A DNA stretch of 45,248 nucleotides from Geothrix sp. (lineage in GTDB: Bacteria > Acidobacteriota > Holophagae > Holophagales > Holophagaceae). Made by a program: the position numbers and the translations under genes. Shown here one piece after another: positions 23,682 to 32,277 of this stretch. The stretch spans positions 1-45,248 of the forward strand of contig JANYAZ010000126.1 in assembly GCA_025361045.1 (NCBI GenBank). Reading direction: 5' to 3'. Positions within the stretch are counted from its first letter, which is position 1; each line of letters starts with the position of its first letter. Below the pieces are notes generated by a model. That model was not told the DNA's origin and made no database searches. It was given only the letters and a program-made list of their open reading frames with translations.

Positions 23682-25610
23682 TTGCCGTCCATCGCCCTGA
23701 GTTTGATCAATGTCACGAAACGATATGGCGCGACAGCCATTCTGGACGGATTGAGTTTCGGTCTCTTTCAAGGTGAGAAAGTTGGACTCATCGGCCGCAA
23801 CGGTGCGGGAAAGAGCACGCTCTTCCGGCTGCTGACGGGCGATGAGGTACCCGATACCGGCGAGGTGGTCATCACCCAGGGCCTGCGCATCGCGCGCCTC
23901 AGCCAGGAGCCGCATTTCGCGCCGGGTGCCAGCGTCCGTCAGGCCCTGGAGGCCGCCCTGGCAGACCATGCCCTCCTCCTGACCCGCCATCAGGAGATCC
24001 ATGATCAGCTCCACGGGTCGGCCGCAGCGGCCGAGACTCGATTCCTTGACGAATTGCAAGCCATCGAACACCTGCTGGATCACTGGGGTTGGGACCTCAT
24101 GCCGCGCTTGAAGGCGGCCGCCACAGTCTGGGGACTGACGGATCTGGATGCCGAGGTCGAAGCCCTGTCGGGTGGGTGGCGCAAGCGGGTGGCCCTGGCC
24201 CAGGCCTGGCTTAAAGAACCCGATGTGCTCGTCCTGGACGAGCCCACCAACCACCTCGATCCCGAACAAGTGGAACGCCTCGAAGCCTGGCTTCTGGCCT
24301 ATGAAGGCGCCCTGCTCCTCATCACCCACGACCGCCATTTGCTGGATGCCGTTGCCACCAGGATGCTGGAGTTGGAGGAAGGTGCGCTGCGCAGCTACGA
24401 CGGCGGCTACAGCGACTACCTTTTGGAAAAGTCCGATCGGGAGTTCCGCGAAGCCCGGCTCACCGAACACATGCAGAACCGTCTGCGCCGGGAAATGGCT
24501 TGGCTGCGGCGGGGTGCCAAGGCCCGCACCCGCAAATCCAAGCTCCGCATCCAGGAGGTCCTTGACCTCAAGGGCAACGTGGAGGACAGGACTCGCCTGG
24601 AACTCCGTCAGGGATTGACTTTTGCGACGGGGGGAAATCGCAGCGATGCCCTGATCCGTGCCGAGGGCGTCCACTTCGCCTACCCCGGCGGCACGGAACT
24701 CCTTGGGAATCTGGACCTGAGCCTTCAGCGAGGCATGCGCATCGCCCTCCTGGGACCCAACGGCTGCGGAAAATCCACCCTCCTGAAGGTGCTGTTGGGG
24801 GAACTCGAACCCACCCAGGGGGGGGTGATCCGCCATCCAAAGTTCGTGGTCACAGCCATCTCCCAGGGTCGCGGCGAACTCGAGGGCACCCGCAGCATCC
24901 TCGATAACCTTGCGGATCGCGCCTCCCTCGTGGACACCGGCAACGGGTCGGTGCTCGCCCATGTCTATCTCACGCGCTTCGGCTTTCCGGTGGACCAGCA
25001 GTCCCGTCCAGCTTCGAGCCTCAGTGGTGGCGAGCGCAACCGCCTCCTGCTGGCCAAGGCCATGCTCAGCCCGGCCGATCTGCTGGTCTTGGATGAGCCC
25101 ACCAACGATCTGGACATTCCCACGCTCCAGAACCTGGAAGAAGCCCTCATCGGATATGAAGGGACCCTGGTCCTGGTGAGCCACGACCGCTTCTTCCTCG
25201 ATCAGGTGGCAAGCCACACCCTGGCTTGGAACCCGGCTGGTTCCCCGCGCTGGGAACTCTACGAAGGTCCTCCTTCCACCATGCGCAGCCTGCGCGAGGA
25301 GCGGGCCGCGGCCCAGGCCCCTACCAAAGTGGAACCTGCGCATTCATCTGTGCGAACCGAAGGGGCCAAGCCTCGCAAGCCTGGGCTTTCGCAGAAGGAA
25401 CAGCGGCGGCTGGTGGAAGTCGAGGAGGGCCTGGCGACCCTTCACACGCGCATGGCCACTTTGGACGCCATCCTTACCGATTCCACCGCCTTTCTTCGCC
25501 CCGAAAGCCCCGGCCATCAGGCCTTGAAAGCCAGGGATGCCGCTCAATCCGAGTTGGAGACCCTCGAATTGGAGTGGCTGGAGCTCGAAGAAAAGCGGAC
25601 CGGAGCCTGA
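23682..25610 (+). CDS. ABC-F family ATPase, Uup-like
   Basis: A soluble 642-residue protein with two ABC domains, no membrane part, and a C-terminal coiled coil, the layout of Uup-type ABC-F translation/ribosome factors. Domain 1: Walker [10 protein letters not shown], signature [12 protein letters not shown], Walker [14 protein letters not shown]. Linker with basic helix [18 protein letters not shown]. Domain 2: Walker [10 protein letters not shown], signature [14 protein letters not shown], Walker [14 protein letters not shown]. The C-terminal tail from about residue 560 is a Glu/Leu-rich helical hairpin. The start is TTG at 23682, supported by AGGAG eight bases ahead. Uup is linked to ribosome and DNA-junction functions; antibiotic resistance ABC-Fs are an alternative but the coiled-coil tail favours Uup. 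Confidence 0.88.
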   Translation: MPSIALSLINVTKRYGATAILDGLSFGLFQGEKVGLIGRNGAGKSTLFRLLTGDEVPDTGEVVITQGLRIARLSQEPHFAPGASVRQALEAALADHALLLTRHQEIHDQLHGSAAAAETRFLDELQAIEHLLDHWGWDLMPRLKAAATVWGLTDLDAEVEALSGGWRKRVALAQAWLKEPDVLVLDEPTNHLDPEQVERLEAWLLAYEGALLLITHDRHLLDAVATRMLELEEGALRSYDGGYSDYLLEKSDREFREARLTEHMQNRLRREMAWLRRGAKARTRKSKLRIQEVLDLKGNVEDRTRLELRQGLTFATGGNRSDALIRAEGVHFAYPGGTELLGNLDLSLQRGMRIALLGPNGCGKSTLLKVLLGELEPTQGGVIRHPKFVVTAISQGRGELEGTRSILDNLADRASLVDTGNGSVLAHVYLTRFGFPVDQQSRPASSLSGGERNRLLLAKAMLSPADLLVLDEPTNDLDIPTLQNLEEALIGYEGTLVLVSHDRFFLDQVASHTLAWNPAGSPRWELYEGPPSTMRSLREERAAAQAPTKVEPAHSSVRTEGAKPRKPGLSQKEQRRLVEVEEGLATLHTRMATLDAILTDSTAFLRPESPGHQALKARDAAQSELETLELEWLELEEKRTGA

Positions 25611-25690
25611 TCCCGTCACAAGTTCGCGATGAAAAACACCCCGTTCCAGGCTTTTCGCTACCCTGGAGCCTGGACTTTCCTGGAGTGCCC

Positions 25691-26698
25691 ATGCGCCCAA
25701 CGACCTTCCTGCTCTTCCCCGCGGTGGCCCTGGTCGCCCAGGCCCCGGCCAACCTCGATCTTGTCCAACGGTTCAACACCGAGCTTCCAGGCGTCAACCA
25801 GATGCTGAAGGAGCTGAAATTCGATGAGGCCCAGGTCAAGGTCCAGGGGTTGGTCCCCTCTGAGCGGCCTGTGTTTGATGCCTCCAGTGCCAAGGCCATC
25901 GTTCAGAGTTTGGACAACGCCCAGGGATTGATGTCCCTCTACCGCCTTCACGCCAACGTCGCCTCCGAAGCGGGTCAGTGGGAAAAGGCCCTGGAGATCC
26001 AGGAGAAGCGGGCCCAGACCGCACGCGCGACCTTGGCCGATCTCGAGAAGGCCCAGACTCCCATCGCGGCCCAGTGGAAAAAGGTCTCCCAGGAGTCCGG
26101 CGACTATGTCGCCAAGAACGACCTGCGGAAAAAGGAACTGGAGGCCAAAGTGGCTGCCTTCAAGACCGAGTTCGACGAGATCAAGGCCAGCAAGAAGAAG
26201 CTCGCCAAGAAAGAAGCCGACGAATTCAACGCAAGGGGCGCTCAGGCTCAGCTCGATGAGCAGGAACTGGCCCAGATCGCGATCGCGCTGCCCGTTCATA
26301 AGCAGAATATGGTGAATTATCCGAAGGTCACCAAGATGCTGGGTGACAACCGCAAGGAGGTCGAAGGCATGATCAAGGCCGCCGACGAAGCGGTGGCCAA
26401 GGCGAAGAAATCCCTAGCCGACCAGAACGATGAAATCACCTCCTTCAACACCAAGCAGGTGATGCAGAAGGTGAAGATCGTCGGCAAGAAGAACTGGGTA
26501 GACGCCGTGCTGCGTGCCCCCGAAAACATCACCAAGCTGGGGACACCCCAGGCCCAGGCCGCCTTCTTGAATCGCCTGCTGGTGCTGGATCCGGGCAATG
26601 TGGGCGCCCAGAAGGCCCTCAACAACCTGAAGGCCGGCAAAGATGCCTTCGCGAAGGAACCCAAGCCCGCTAAGAAGAGCAGCGCGAAGAAGAAGTAG
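25691..26698 (+). CDS. Exported coiled-coil protein with Lys-rich tail, paralogue of the next gene
   Basis: A 335-residue protein of unknown function. A signal peptide (MRPTTFLLFPAVALVAQA) is followed by a helical, partly TPR-like region (GLMSLYRLHANVASEAGQWE), a long charged coiled coil (about 110-260, rich in Lys, Glu, Ala) and a C-terminal helical repeat LNRLLVLDPGNVGAQKALNN that resembles a TPR. The last residues are almost all Lys, Pro, Ala, Ser. The order of parts matches the protein encoded next (26732), so the two look like an old tandem duplication. Start ATG at 25691 has a weak GGAG site. 80 bases separate it from the ABC-F gene. Confidence 0.8.
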   Translation: MRPTTFLLFPAVALVAQAPANLDLVQRFNTELPGVNQMLKELKFDEAQVKVQGLVPSERPVFDASSAKAIVQSLDNAQGLMSLYRLHANVASEAGQWEKALEIQEKRAQTARATLADLEKAQTPIAAQWKKVSQESGDYVAKNDLRKKELEAKVAAFKTEFDEIKASKKKLAKKEADEFNARGAQAQLDEQELAQIAIALPVHKQNMVNYPKVTKMLGDNRKEVEGMIKAADEAVAKAKKSLADQNDEITSFNTKQVMQKVKIVGKKNWVDAVLRAPENITKLGTPQAQAAFLNRLLVLDPGNVGAQKALNNLKAGKDAFAKEPKPAKKSSAKKK

Positions 26699-26731
26699 TC
26701 CCTTCCAACCCGTGATTTGAGGGGAGCGACC

Positions 26732-27586
26732 ATGACCCGCTTCGGATTCTTGCTTGCCTGCGCCCTGGCTTCGAGCCTAGGTGCCCAGAGCCTCACCGAT
26801 CGCTTCAAGGAAGTGAGAGGCCCCTGGGAAGCCCAACTCGATCGGGGGGAAGCCGCCGTGGTCCGCAAGGGCGTGGAAGCCCTGCTGGGCCGTGAGGGAC
26901 TCACCGTCAATCCATCCGACTACAACGACATGCATGCCCTGGTGGCATTACGCGGCCTGGCCGCCCGGGCCTGCCTCTCCGAGGGCAGTTGGGAGGATGC
27001 TGTCGTGCACTTCCAGAAGGCCCAGTCGGCGGCCGAGGAAAATTTCACCACCGCCGAGCCCTTCCTGGCCAAGACCCGCATGGAACATGAGTTGAAACTC
27101 AAGGAATGCCGGGATGCCATGGCCAAGCAGGCTCCCCGGCTTCAGGAACTGGATGGGGCCCCCGGGCTTTCCCAGGATCAGATGAAACTCCGGCAGCAGC
27201 TGAAAATCTTCATGGACGAGCAACAGGCTGCCATCACCCACAGTGAGCGGGCGCTGAAGGACATCGAGGGGATCCTGGCCCGGTTGCGACAAGCCAAGGA
27301 AACCACCACCAAGACAGCAACGGACTGGCAGGCTTTCCTGATCGCAGAAAAAGCGGAAATGTCTGAGGCTGGAGGGACCACACCCTTCGTGGCCGGCAAG
27401 CTGGAGCAGGTGAAGGCCGACGATGCCCGCCCCCGGCAGGAACGCCTCACCTACGCCAGGCGTCTCCAGAAGCTCGATCCATCCAACAAGGATGTCGTTC
27501 GACTCGTCAACGGACTCCTGGGCAAGGAAGAAGAACCTGAACCCGTCAAACCAAGGAAGAAGAAACCCGCAGCCAAGAAGGTCTGA
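26732..27586 (+). CDS. Exported coiled-coil protein with Lys-rich tail, paralogue of the previous gene
   Basis: A 284-residue protein of unknown function. Signal peptide MTRFGFLLACALASSLGAQ; then a TPR-like pair of helices (LRGLAARACLSEGSWEDAVV), a coiled coil of Glu/Lys/Gln-rich helices, and a closing helix LQKLDPSNKDVVRLVNGLLG corresponding to the LDPGN helix of its neighbour. It ends with a Lys/Pro-rich tail containing KPRKKKPAAKKV. The start is confirmed by a GAGGGGAG site. It lies 33 bases after the first paralogue and ends at a strong terminator, so both share a transcript. Basic tails could contact nucleic acid, lipid A or teichoic-like polymers; nothing decides this. Confidence 0.8.
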   Translation: MTRFGFLLACALASSLGAQSLTDRFKEVRGPWEAQLDRGEAAVVRKGVEALLGREGLTVNPSDYNDMHALVALRGLAARACLSEGSWEDAVVHFQKAQSAAEENFTTAEPFLAKTRMEHELKLKECRDAMAKQAPRLQELDGAPGLSQDQMKLRQQLKIFMDEQQAAITHSERALKDIEGILARLRQAKETTTKTATDWQAFLIAEKAEMSEAGGTTPFVAGKLEQVKADDARPRQERLTYARRLQKLDPSNKDVVRLVNGLLGKEEEPEPVKPRKKKPAAKKV

Positions 27587-27601
27587 CCAACCCTGGTTCC
27601 G

Positions 27602-27633
27602 CGAAAAACGGCCCCTCCCGGGGCCGTTTTTCG
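27602..27633. terminator. Bidirectional intrinsic terminator
   Basis: A perfect 14-base stem (27602-27615 with 27620-27633) and four-base loop tccc, containing AAAAA on one side and TTTTT on the other, so it can stop transcription from both converging genes: the coiled-coil pair and the beta-barrel gene. Confidence 0.93.
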
Positions 27634-27647
27634 AAGGCGGTGTCGGA

Positions 27648-28292
27648 TCAGAACACGAACCCGAACCCTAGCTTCACGAAATCAGTGCTGGGAGGATCGC
27701 CCGCACTCACATCGTGGGCGGTGAGGGTCTTGTGGAAAGTCGCTTCCATGGTGAACCTCAGTCCCGCGTCATACCCGAAGCTGTGGCCGATGCCCAGGGA
27801 TCCGCCCAGGCGGCTTTTGCGTGTGGTGTCGACGTTGTAGTTGTTGTAGTAGTTGGAGTTCAGGTCCCCAAGGCTCCGATCGAACTGCTCGAAGTCCACG
27901 GACAGGCCCGCCACGAAGTAGAGGCCCCGATGGCGGAAGGCCGTGCCCTGGGGAAAGATCTGCAGGTCGCCTCCGAGGTTGAACTGGGAGTGCCGGAGGT
28001 TTGTGGTGTAGCCGGGGGCCCGGTTCGTGCCGTTCTCTGCGGAGCCGCTTAGGTTCAGCCTGATGGCCAGGGTGCGGTCCACGGGGAAGCTGACAGTGAA
28101 GCTCCCACCCAGGCCGACATCGTAGGTTTCCTTCTCGATGGTGGTATCGATGCTTTGGTAGCTCTTGCTGGCGAAGTCCCCGGTGGGGAACAACAGGTTC
28201 AGGCTGAAGCCTACGTGCGGGCTCTGGGCCATCAACGCGGATCCCGAAGCCAGGATCAAGGGGAGAACGAGCAGGGATGCAGAGCGGCGCAT
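27648..28292 (-). CDS. Outer-membrane beta-barrel protein
   Basis: A 214-residue predicted porin-like or OmpW/OmpX-type barrel of unknown function. Signal peptide MRRSASLLVLPLILASGSALMAQ; then alternating strand pattern with aromatic residues (VGFSLNLLFPTGDF, TYDVGLGGSFTVSFPV, HRGLYFVAGLSVDFEQF, GYDAGLRFTMEATFH) and the final KLGFGFVF, ending in Phe as required for BAM recognition. The Asn/Tyr-rich loop LNSNYYNNYN is odd. Converges on the coiled-coil pair and shares the bidirectional terminator; its promoter lies in the 205 bases before the Smr-like gene, where I see no clear element. Confidence 0.85.
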   Translation of the reverse strand: MRRSASLLVLPLILASGSALMAQSPHVGFSLNLLFPTGDFASKSYQSIDTTIEKETYDVGLGGSFTVSFPVDRTLAIRLNLSGSAENGTNRAPGYTTNLRHSQFNLGGDLQIFPQGTAFRHRGLYFVAGLSVDFEQFDRSLGDLNSNYYNNYNVDTTRKSRLGGSLGIGHSFGYDAGLRFTMEATFHKTLTAHDVSAGDPPSTDFVKLGFGFVF

Positions 28293-28497
28293 GGGGCCTC
28301 CAGGACGAACGGAAGGGATACGTGCGAAGGGTGTGCCAGGTTACGCCAAGTGGCGTCAATCCTTGGATGCCTGGGGATGGACCAGGGTTGAACGGCATCA
28401 ATCTCGCGGCGTTTTGCCTCGGGCAGGTGCGGGATTGCAACGGCGGGCTTTGGGCAACGCCCGTGATGCCCTACTCTGGTCAGGATAAGGACGGTTC

Positions 28498-29256
28498 ATG
28501 GCCTGGAAGCAGGATCTGGCAAAATTGAAGCAGCAGCTCGGACCGGAGACCCCCGTGGCGGCTCCGAAGCCCCCGCCCAAGGCGATCCCCAAGCCCTTGG
28601 GTCCAGCCGCTCTGGACGATGAAGACGCCGTCTTCCTGTCAGCCATGGGGCTGAGGCCCTCGGCCCCCCGCCCGGTCAAACCTTCGGTTGCCGACGACGC
28701 CCCTTCAGTGTCTGCAGTCCCTTCCTCCCCAGCGCCCGAGACTTTCCAAGAGGCCATCAAAGATCTGCGGGGGCTCAAGCCGCTCGCGAAGGGCCTTCCC
28801 GAACAGGCACCAACGTCACCCCTCTCTAAGTTACGGGTAGAAGCTGCGGAACCCCCCAAGCCCATTTCGGAGCCTTCTCCGATCCAGATTCCTGCGGTCG
28901 CACCACCTGAACCCATCACGGTTGAGCCAGAACCCAGGGTTCCACCGATGATGCCCTTGCGATTTCAATTGGCAGCAGGCATGGCCATCGAGGTGGACGG
29001 CTCCCTCGACCTCCGGGGGCATTCACTTTCCGATGCCATGGAACGACTCAAGGACCGCCTGGGTGATGGCCTGGTGCTGGGCTGGCGAACCCTCCAGGTG
29101 AACCTGGGTCCCGATCCGGCCCTCCACGAAGGCCTCCTGGCCCTGCTGGCCTCCGGTGAAGCCCCCATGGTGGCCCGTTACGCCCAGGCCCCCGTTCCCA
29201 TGGGCGGTACCCAGGCTTGGCTCCTATATTTCGGACCTCCTCCAACCCAGTCCTGA
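28498..29256 (+). CDS. Smr-domain-like protein with degenerate nuclease motif
   Basis: A 252-residue protein. The first 30 residues (MAWKQDLAKLKQQLG) are helical; residues 40-155 are a Pro/Ala-rich disordered stretch; the C-terminal ~90 residues resemble an Smr domain (as in MutS2 C-termini and stand-alone Smr proteins), with the LDLRGHSLSDAMERL helix start matching the LDLHG motif. The second Smr motif, HGxGxG before the last helix, is missing (NLGPDPALHEGLLAL), so nuclease activity is doubtful. Start ATG has AAGGACGG ahead. It is followed by the PfkB kinase gene after 23 bases, likely co-transcribed. Confidence 0.8.
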   Translation: MAWKQDLAKLKQQLGPETPVAAPKPPPKAIPKPLGPAALDDEDAVFLSAMGLRPSAPRPVKPSVADDAPSVSAVPSSPAPETFQEAIKDLRGLKPLAKGLPEQAPTSPLSKLRVEAAEPPKPISEPSPIQIPAVAPPEPITVEPEPRVPPMMPLRFQLAAGMAIEVDGSLDLRGHSLSDAMERLKDRLGDGLVLGWRTLQVNLGPDPALHEGLLALLASGEAPMVARYAQAPVPMGGTQAWLLYFGPPPTQS

Positions 29257-29279
29257 TTCCCGCGTATGGAGCTTCAAAC

Positions 29280-30191
29280 ATGAGTCTGTTGGTGGTTGGA
29301 AGCGTGGCCTTCGATGACCTGGAAACCCCTTTCGGGAAGCGGGAACACGCCCTGGGCGGGTCGGCCACCTATTTCTCGCTGAGCGCGAGCCGGTTCCATC
29401 CCGTGCGGATCGTGGCTGTGGTGGGGGAGGATTTCGGCCCTGAGCAGCTGCGGGTCTTTGATCGACGACCGATCGACTTGGCTGGGCTTTCCCGCGTCAA
29501 GGGCTTGAGCTTTCACTGGAAGGGGGCCTACGGTTACGACCTCAACGAGGCCAAGACCATCGCCACAGATCTCAATGTTTTCGCCGATTTCCGGCCTGAG
29601 CTCCCCCCGAGTTACCGGGAGTCCCAATATTTGTTCCTGGGAAACATCGATCCGGTGCTCCAACTGGAGGTGGTTCGCCAAATGACCACCCGCCCCAAAT
29701 GGATCGCGCTGGACACCATGAACTACTGGATCCGGGGGGCGCGACCTGCCCTGGAGGCCGTCCTGAAGGAGGTGGACATCCTCCTGGTGAACGACGCCGA
29801 GGTTCGGGAACTGACCCAGGAGCACAGCCTGATCAAGGCCTACCGTAAGATCCAGGCCCTTGGGCCGAAGATTCTCGTGGTCAAGCGCGGTGAATATGGG
29901 GTGGCCCTCTTCACACCCACAGGCTTCTTTGCGGCACCCGCCTATCCCTTGGAGAACGTCTTCGACCCCACCGGCGCGGGCGATACCTTCGCCGGTGGCT
30001 TTCTGGGCTACCTTGCCTGGATTGAACGAATGGATGTGACTGCGCTGAAACACGCGGCCCTGGTTGGTTCGGTGATGGCCAGTTTCACCGTGGAACAGTT
30101 CTCCACCGAACGCCTTGAGCAGATCAGCCAGGACGAAGTTCGCAACCGACTGTCATTATTTTCAGATATGATCCGCGTCGAAGACCTATAA
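29280..30191 (+). CDS. PfkB/ribokinase-family sugar or nucleoside kinase
   Basis: A 303-residue carbohydrate kinase of the ribokinase fold. N-terminal VVGSVAFDDLETPFG and LGGSATYFSLSASRF match the substrate end of the family; the catalytic motif is DPTGAGDTFAGGFLGYL, with the Asp acting as general base. The lid insertion (WKGAYGYDLNEAKTIATD) resembles members annotated as adenosine or nucleoside kinases, and FPR-like sugar kinases. Substrate therefore unsettled. Begins 23 bases after the Smr-like gene; no ribosome site is strong. A perfect TATAAT overlaps the end of the gene, likely serving the LysM gene. Confidence 0.87.
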   Translation: MSLLVVGSVAFDDLETPFGKREHALGGSATYFSLSASRFHPVRIVAVVGEDFGPEQLRVFDRRPIDLAGLSRVKGLSFHWKGAYGYDLNEAKTIATDLNVFADFRPELPPSYRESQYLFLGNIDPVLQLEVVRQMTTRPKWIALDTMNYWIRGARPALEAVLKEVDILLVNDAEVRELTQEHSLIKAYRKIQALGPKILVVKRGEYGVALFTPTGFFAAPAYPLENVFDPTGAGDTFAGGFLGYLAWIERMDVTALKHAALVGSVMASFTVEQFSTERLEQISQDEVRNRLSLFSDMIRVEDL

Positions 30192-30192
30192 T
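30187..30192 (+). promoter_or_regulatory. TATAAT box ahead of the LysM gene
   Basis: A perfect -10 hexamer TATAAT overlaps the PfkB stop codon, 34 bases before the LysM start. No convincing -35 box lies at 16-18 bases upstream (TTTCAG is the nearest candidate), so the promoter may be weak or activator-dependent. Confidence 0.4.
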
Positions 30193-30225
30193 CAGCGCTG
30201 TCCAATCCTAACTTGGGGGTTCCTT

Positions 30226-31398
30226 ATGCACCAGCCCACTTGCCTGCATGCCGGCCGGATGCGTTCCCTTGCGGTGACGTCTGGCCTCCTCGCGGTCCTT
30301 GCGCTCGCGGTTCCTGGTCTGAGCGCCCAGGAAGCCGCACCCGCAGATGCCGTCAAGGTCGAGGCCCACGCCTCCAAATGGGACTACCCCAAGGAACTCA
30401 AGGTCCCTGAAGGTTCCAAAACCCACCTGGTCCAAAGGGGTGACACCCTCTGGGATCTCGCCGGAAAATACCTGGGCAATCCCTATGCCTGGCCCCAGAT
30501 CTGGGAACTGAATCAGTGGATCAAGGATCCGCACTGGATCTACCCTGGCGACCCCCTGATCATCGACCTCGCCCGTTCGGTCGCCACCGCTGGGTCCCTG
30601 CCGGATGCCGTCGCCAACCTGCAGCCAGACCAGCGCCGTGCTGATCCCGGCGCAGTGCGCCGTCCGGAGCTCGGTTTCTCGTTCCAGGACTTCATCCAGC
30701 TCCCCTTTGTGGCTCCCGAAGGCGCCGAAGCCCACTACAAGGGCTTGGGGGCCTTCACCATCACCTCCAACAAGCGAGAAGACCGCCAGTTCCTTGCAGA
30801 GGGCGAAGTCGTCTACATGAATGCCGGAGTCGAACAGGGCGTGAAGGTCGGCGATCGCTTTTTGATCCTCAAGACCGTGGCCCGCAAGTTGATGCACCCC
30901 ACCCTCGCCAAGAAGAACCTTGGTGACGTGGTCAAGCAGGTCGGGGTGGTCCGCGTGATCACCGCCCAGTCCAAGGGGTCCGTGGCCGTGATTGAGCGCT
31001 GTCTCGACACGATCGAGATCGGGGATCGCTTGGTGAAGTTCGTCGAACCGGCCAACATCCCGCTTCAGCTGCGAACCGATACCAGCGAACCCGTCAAGGT
31101 CGCCCCCAACGCAGGCCTCGTCGTCTATGCCCGGGACGCCAAGCTGCATGCGGCCGGCGGGGATATGGTCATTCTCGACAAGGGTGCCAACGATGGCCTC
31201 AAGGTGGGCGATGTGCTGCTCGCCGTCAGGGTACGGAAGTTCCCCGTTGGTTCTGGCGCTGAGAAGGTTCCGCCCATGGAGACCACCACCTATTACCTCG
31301 GCCAGGTTCTTGTGGTCCGGGCGGATGCCCAGACCGCCACCTGCCGAGTGCTCCGCTCCATCGAGGAAATCATCGGGGGAGACACCGTCACCCCCTGA
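30226..31398 (+). CDS. LysM-domain cell-envelope protein
   Basis: A 390-residue exported protein. Signal peptide (cleaved near residue 35, GLSAQ region), then a LysM peptidoglycan-binding module at residues 65-110 with THLVQRGDTLWDLAGKYLGN and WPQIWELNQ. The remaining 250 residues are beta-rich and hold repeated VGDRFLILK/IGDRLVKF/VGDVLLAVR segments (three related units), which resemble the FlgT/LysM-associated repeat of bacterial envelope proteins. It probably sits in the periplasm bound to peptidoglycan. An internal ATG at 30259 would trim 11 residues; 30226 has GGGGG ahead. A perfect 16-base hairpin terminator follows. Confidence 0.85.
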   Translation: MHQPTCLHAGRMRSLAVTSGLLAVLALAVPGLSAQEAAPADAVKVEAHASKWDYPKELKVPEGSKTHLVQRGDTLWDLAGKYLGNPYAWPQIWELNQWIKDPHWIYPGDPLIIDLARSVATAGSLPDAVANLQPDQRRADPGAVRRPELGFSFQDFIQLPFVAPEGAEAHYKGLGAFTITSNKREDRQFLAEGEVVYMNAGVEQGVKVGDRFLILKTVARKLMHPTLAKKNLGDVVKQVGVVRVITAQSKGSVAVIERCLDTIEIGDRLVKFVEPANIPLQLRTDTSEPVKVAPNAGLVVYARDAKLHAAGGDMVILDKGANDGLKVGDVLLAVRVRKFPVGSGAEKVPPMETTTYYLGQVLVVRADAQTATCRVLRSIEEIIGGDTVTP

Positions 31399-31412
31399 TC
31401 CCCTCCCACAAT

Positions 31413-31449
31413 CATGGAAAAGGCCCCCGCTCTGGGGGCCTTTTCCATG
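31413..31449. terminator. Bidirectional intrinsic terminator
   Basis: A perfect 16-base stem (31413-31428 with 31434-31449) and a five-base loop, with AAAA and TTTT in the arms. It separates the LysM gene and the converging rsmG gene and serves both strands. Confidence 0.93.
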
Positions 31450-31451
31450 GT

Positions 31452-32042
31452 CTATGTTTCGATCGGGTGCTGGCGGAGTTCCACCAGCACCCGCTGTCCC
31501 CGGGTTGGCAGCACATAGGGGTGCGGGATGGCCGTCCAGCCTTCGGGAACGGACTCCGTTTCCCAGTCCGGTCCTTTCAGGGCGTAGAAGGGTGCCCCAG
31601 GGCGACCATGCCGGGACCACCAAGCCACCAGAGACTTCAGAGGACCCACAGCCTTGGCCGCACCCCAATCCGCGGCCAGCGGTGGGAGATCCTCCAGCCG
31701 TCCATGGACCGTCTTCAGATTGGGGATCGGCAATTCCATGGCCGCCTGCTTCAAGAAGGCCAATTTCTTGGCGGAAGCGTCGACCCCGAACACCTGCAGG
31801 TCAGGCCTGGCCAAGGCCAGCACCACGGCAGGTGTCCCCATGCCGGTCCCAAGATCAACCACCTTCGCCCCTGCCGGCAGCACGTTCAGGGTCGGCAGCA
31901 GGATCGCCACATCCAATAGAAGCTCCTCCCGGCGTTCCCCCGGGGGGAGCGCGGTAAGAGCATGGGTGCGATTCCACTTGTCCAGAAGAACCAGAAACCG
32001 ACCCAGGGGGGCGGTGATTGCAGAAGGCAGGCGCGGTTCCAT
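31452..32042 (-). CDS. rsmG: 16S rRNA (guanine527-N7) methyltransferase RsmG
   Basis: SAM-dependent methyltransferase modifying G527 of 16S rRNA; loss gives low-level streptomycin resistance in known bacteria. Motif I is VVDLGTGMGTPAVVLAL, acidic end of strand 2 FGVDASAKKLAFLKQAA, and LPIPNLKTVHGRLEDL matches the family's LGLxNVxxxxxRxEDL region. N-terminal helices include LLDKWNRTHALTAL (usual family: W-N-K-x-x-N-L-T). At 196 residues it is slightly short. RsmG is often in a parA/parB/mnmG cluster; here it stands alone. Confidence 0.85.
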   Translation of the reverse strand: MEPRLPSAITAPLGRFLVLLDKWNRTHALTALPPGERREELLLDVAILLPTLNVLPAGAKVVDLGTGMGTPAVVLALARPDLQVFGVDASAKKLAFLKQAAMELPIPNLKTVHGRLEDLPPLAADWGAAKAVGPLKSLVAWWSRHGRPGAPFYALKGPDWETESVPEGWTAIPHPYVLPTRGQRVLVELRQHPIET

Positions 32043-32079
32043 TCATTCAGGATGCCAGGGGAAAGCCTTGCCCATTTGT

Positions 32080-32262
32080 ATTTGAATAATTGTACGTTTT
32101 TATCATTTGTTTTCAATATTTAGATGATGATTTAAATTTTGATGTATTTAATAATTTCCTGGGATATGAACAGGCAACATCGATACAATTCCTGCATCTA
32201 GAAATCTATTATTGACGAATGCTTCAAATTAAAGCATGATGAGGGCCCTTTGATTGATCTTG
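32080..32262. other. AT-rich island between rsmG and ybeY
   Basis: About 180 bases that are strikingly AT-rich in an otherwise GC-rich window, with runs such as GTTTTTATCATTTG and ATTTAAATTTTG. No protein reading frame of note. It contains the promoter-like TTGACG-N17-CATGAT (32212-32240) and an inverted repeat. It could be a transferred segment, a protein-binding region or an origin-like easy-melting stretch; the sequence does not decide between these. Confidence 0.8.
32212..32240 (+). promoter_or_regulatory. Promoter with embedded dyad ahead of ybeY
   Basis: -35 TTGACG (32212-32217) and -10 CATGAT (32235-32240) are 17 bases apart. A perfect dyad ATGCTT-N7-AAGCAT (32219-32237) fills the spacer and touches the -10, a classic place for a repressor to sit. 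The binding protein is unknown. Confidence 0.4.
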
Positions 32263-32277
32263 CGAAAGGAAAAGGCC

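Noticed and set aside
23640-25343. 567-residue minus-strand open frame opposite the ABC-F gene
   Set aside because: Antisense shadow; no motif, and the plus strand has complete ABC signatures.
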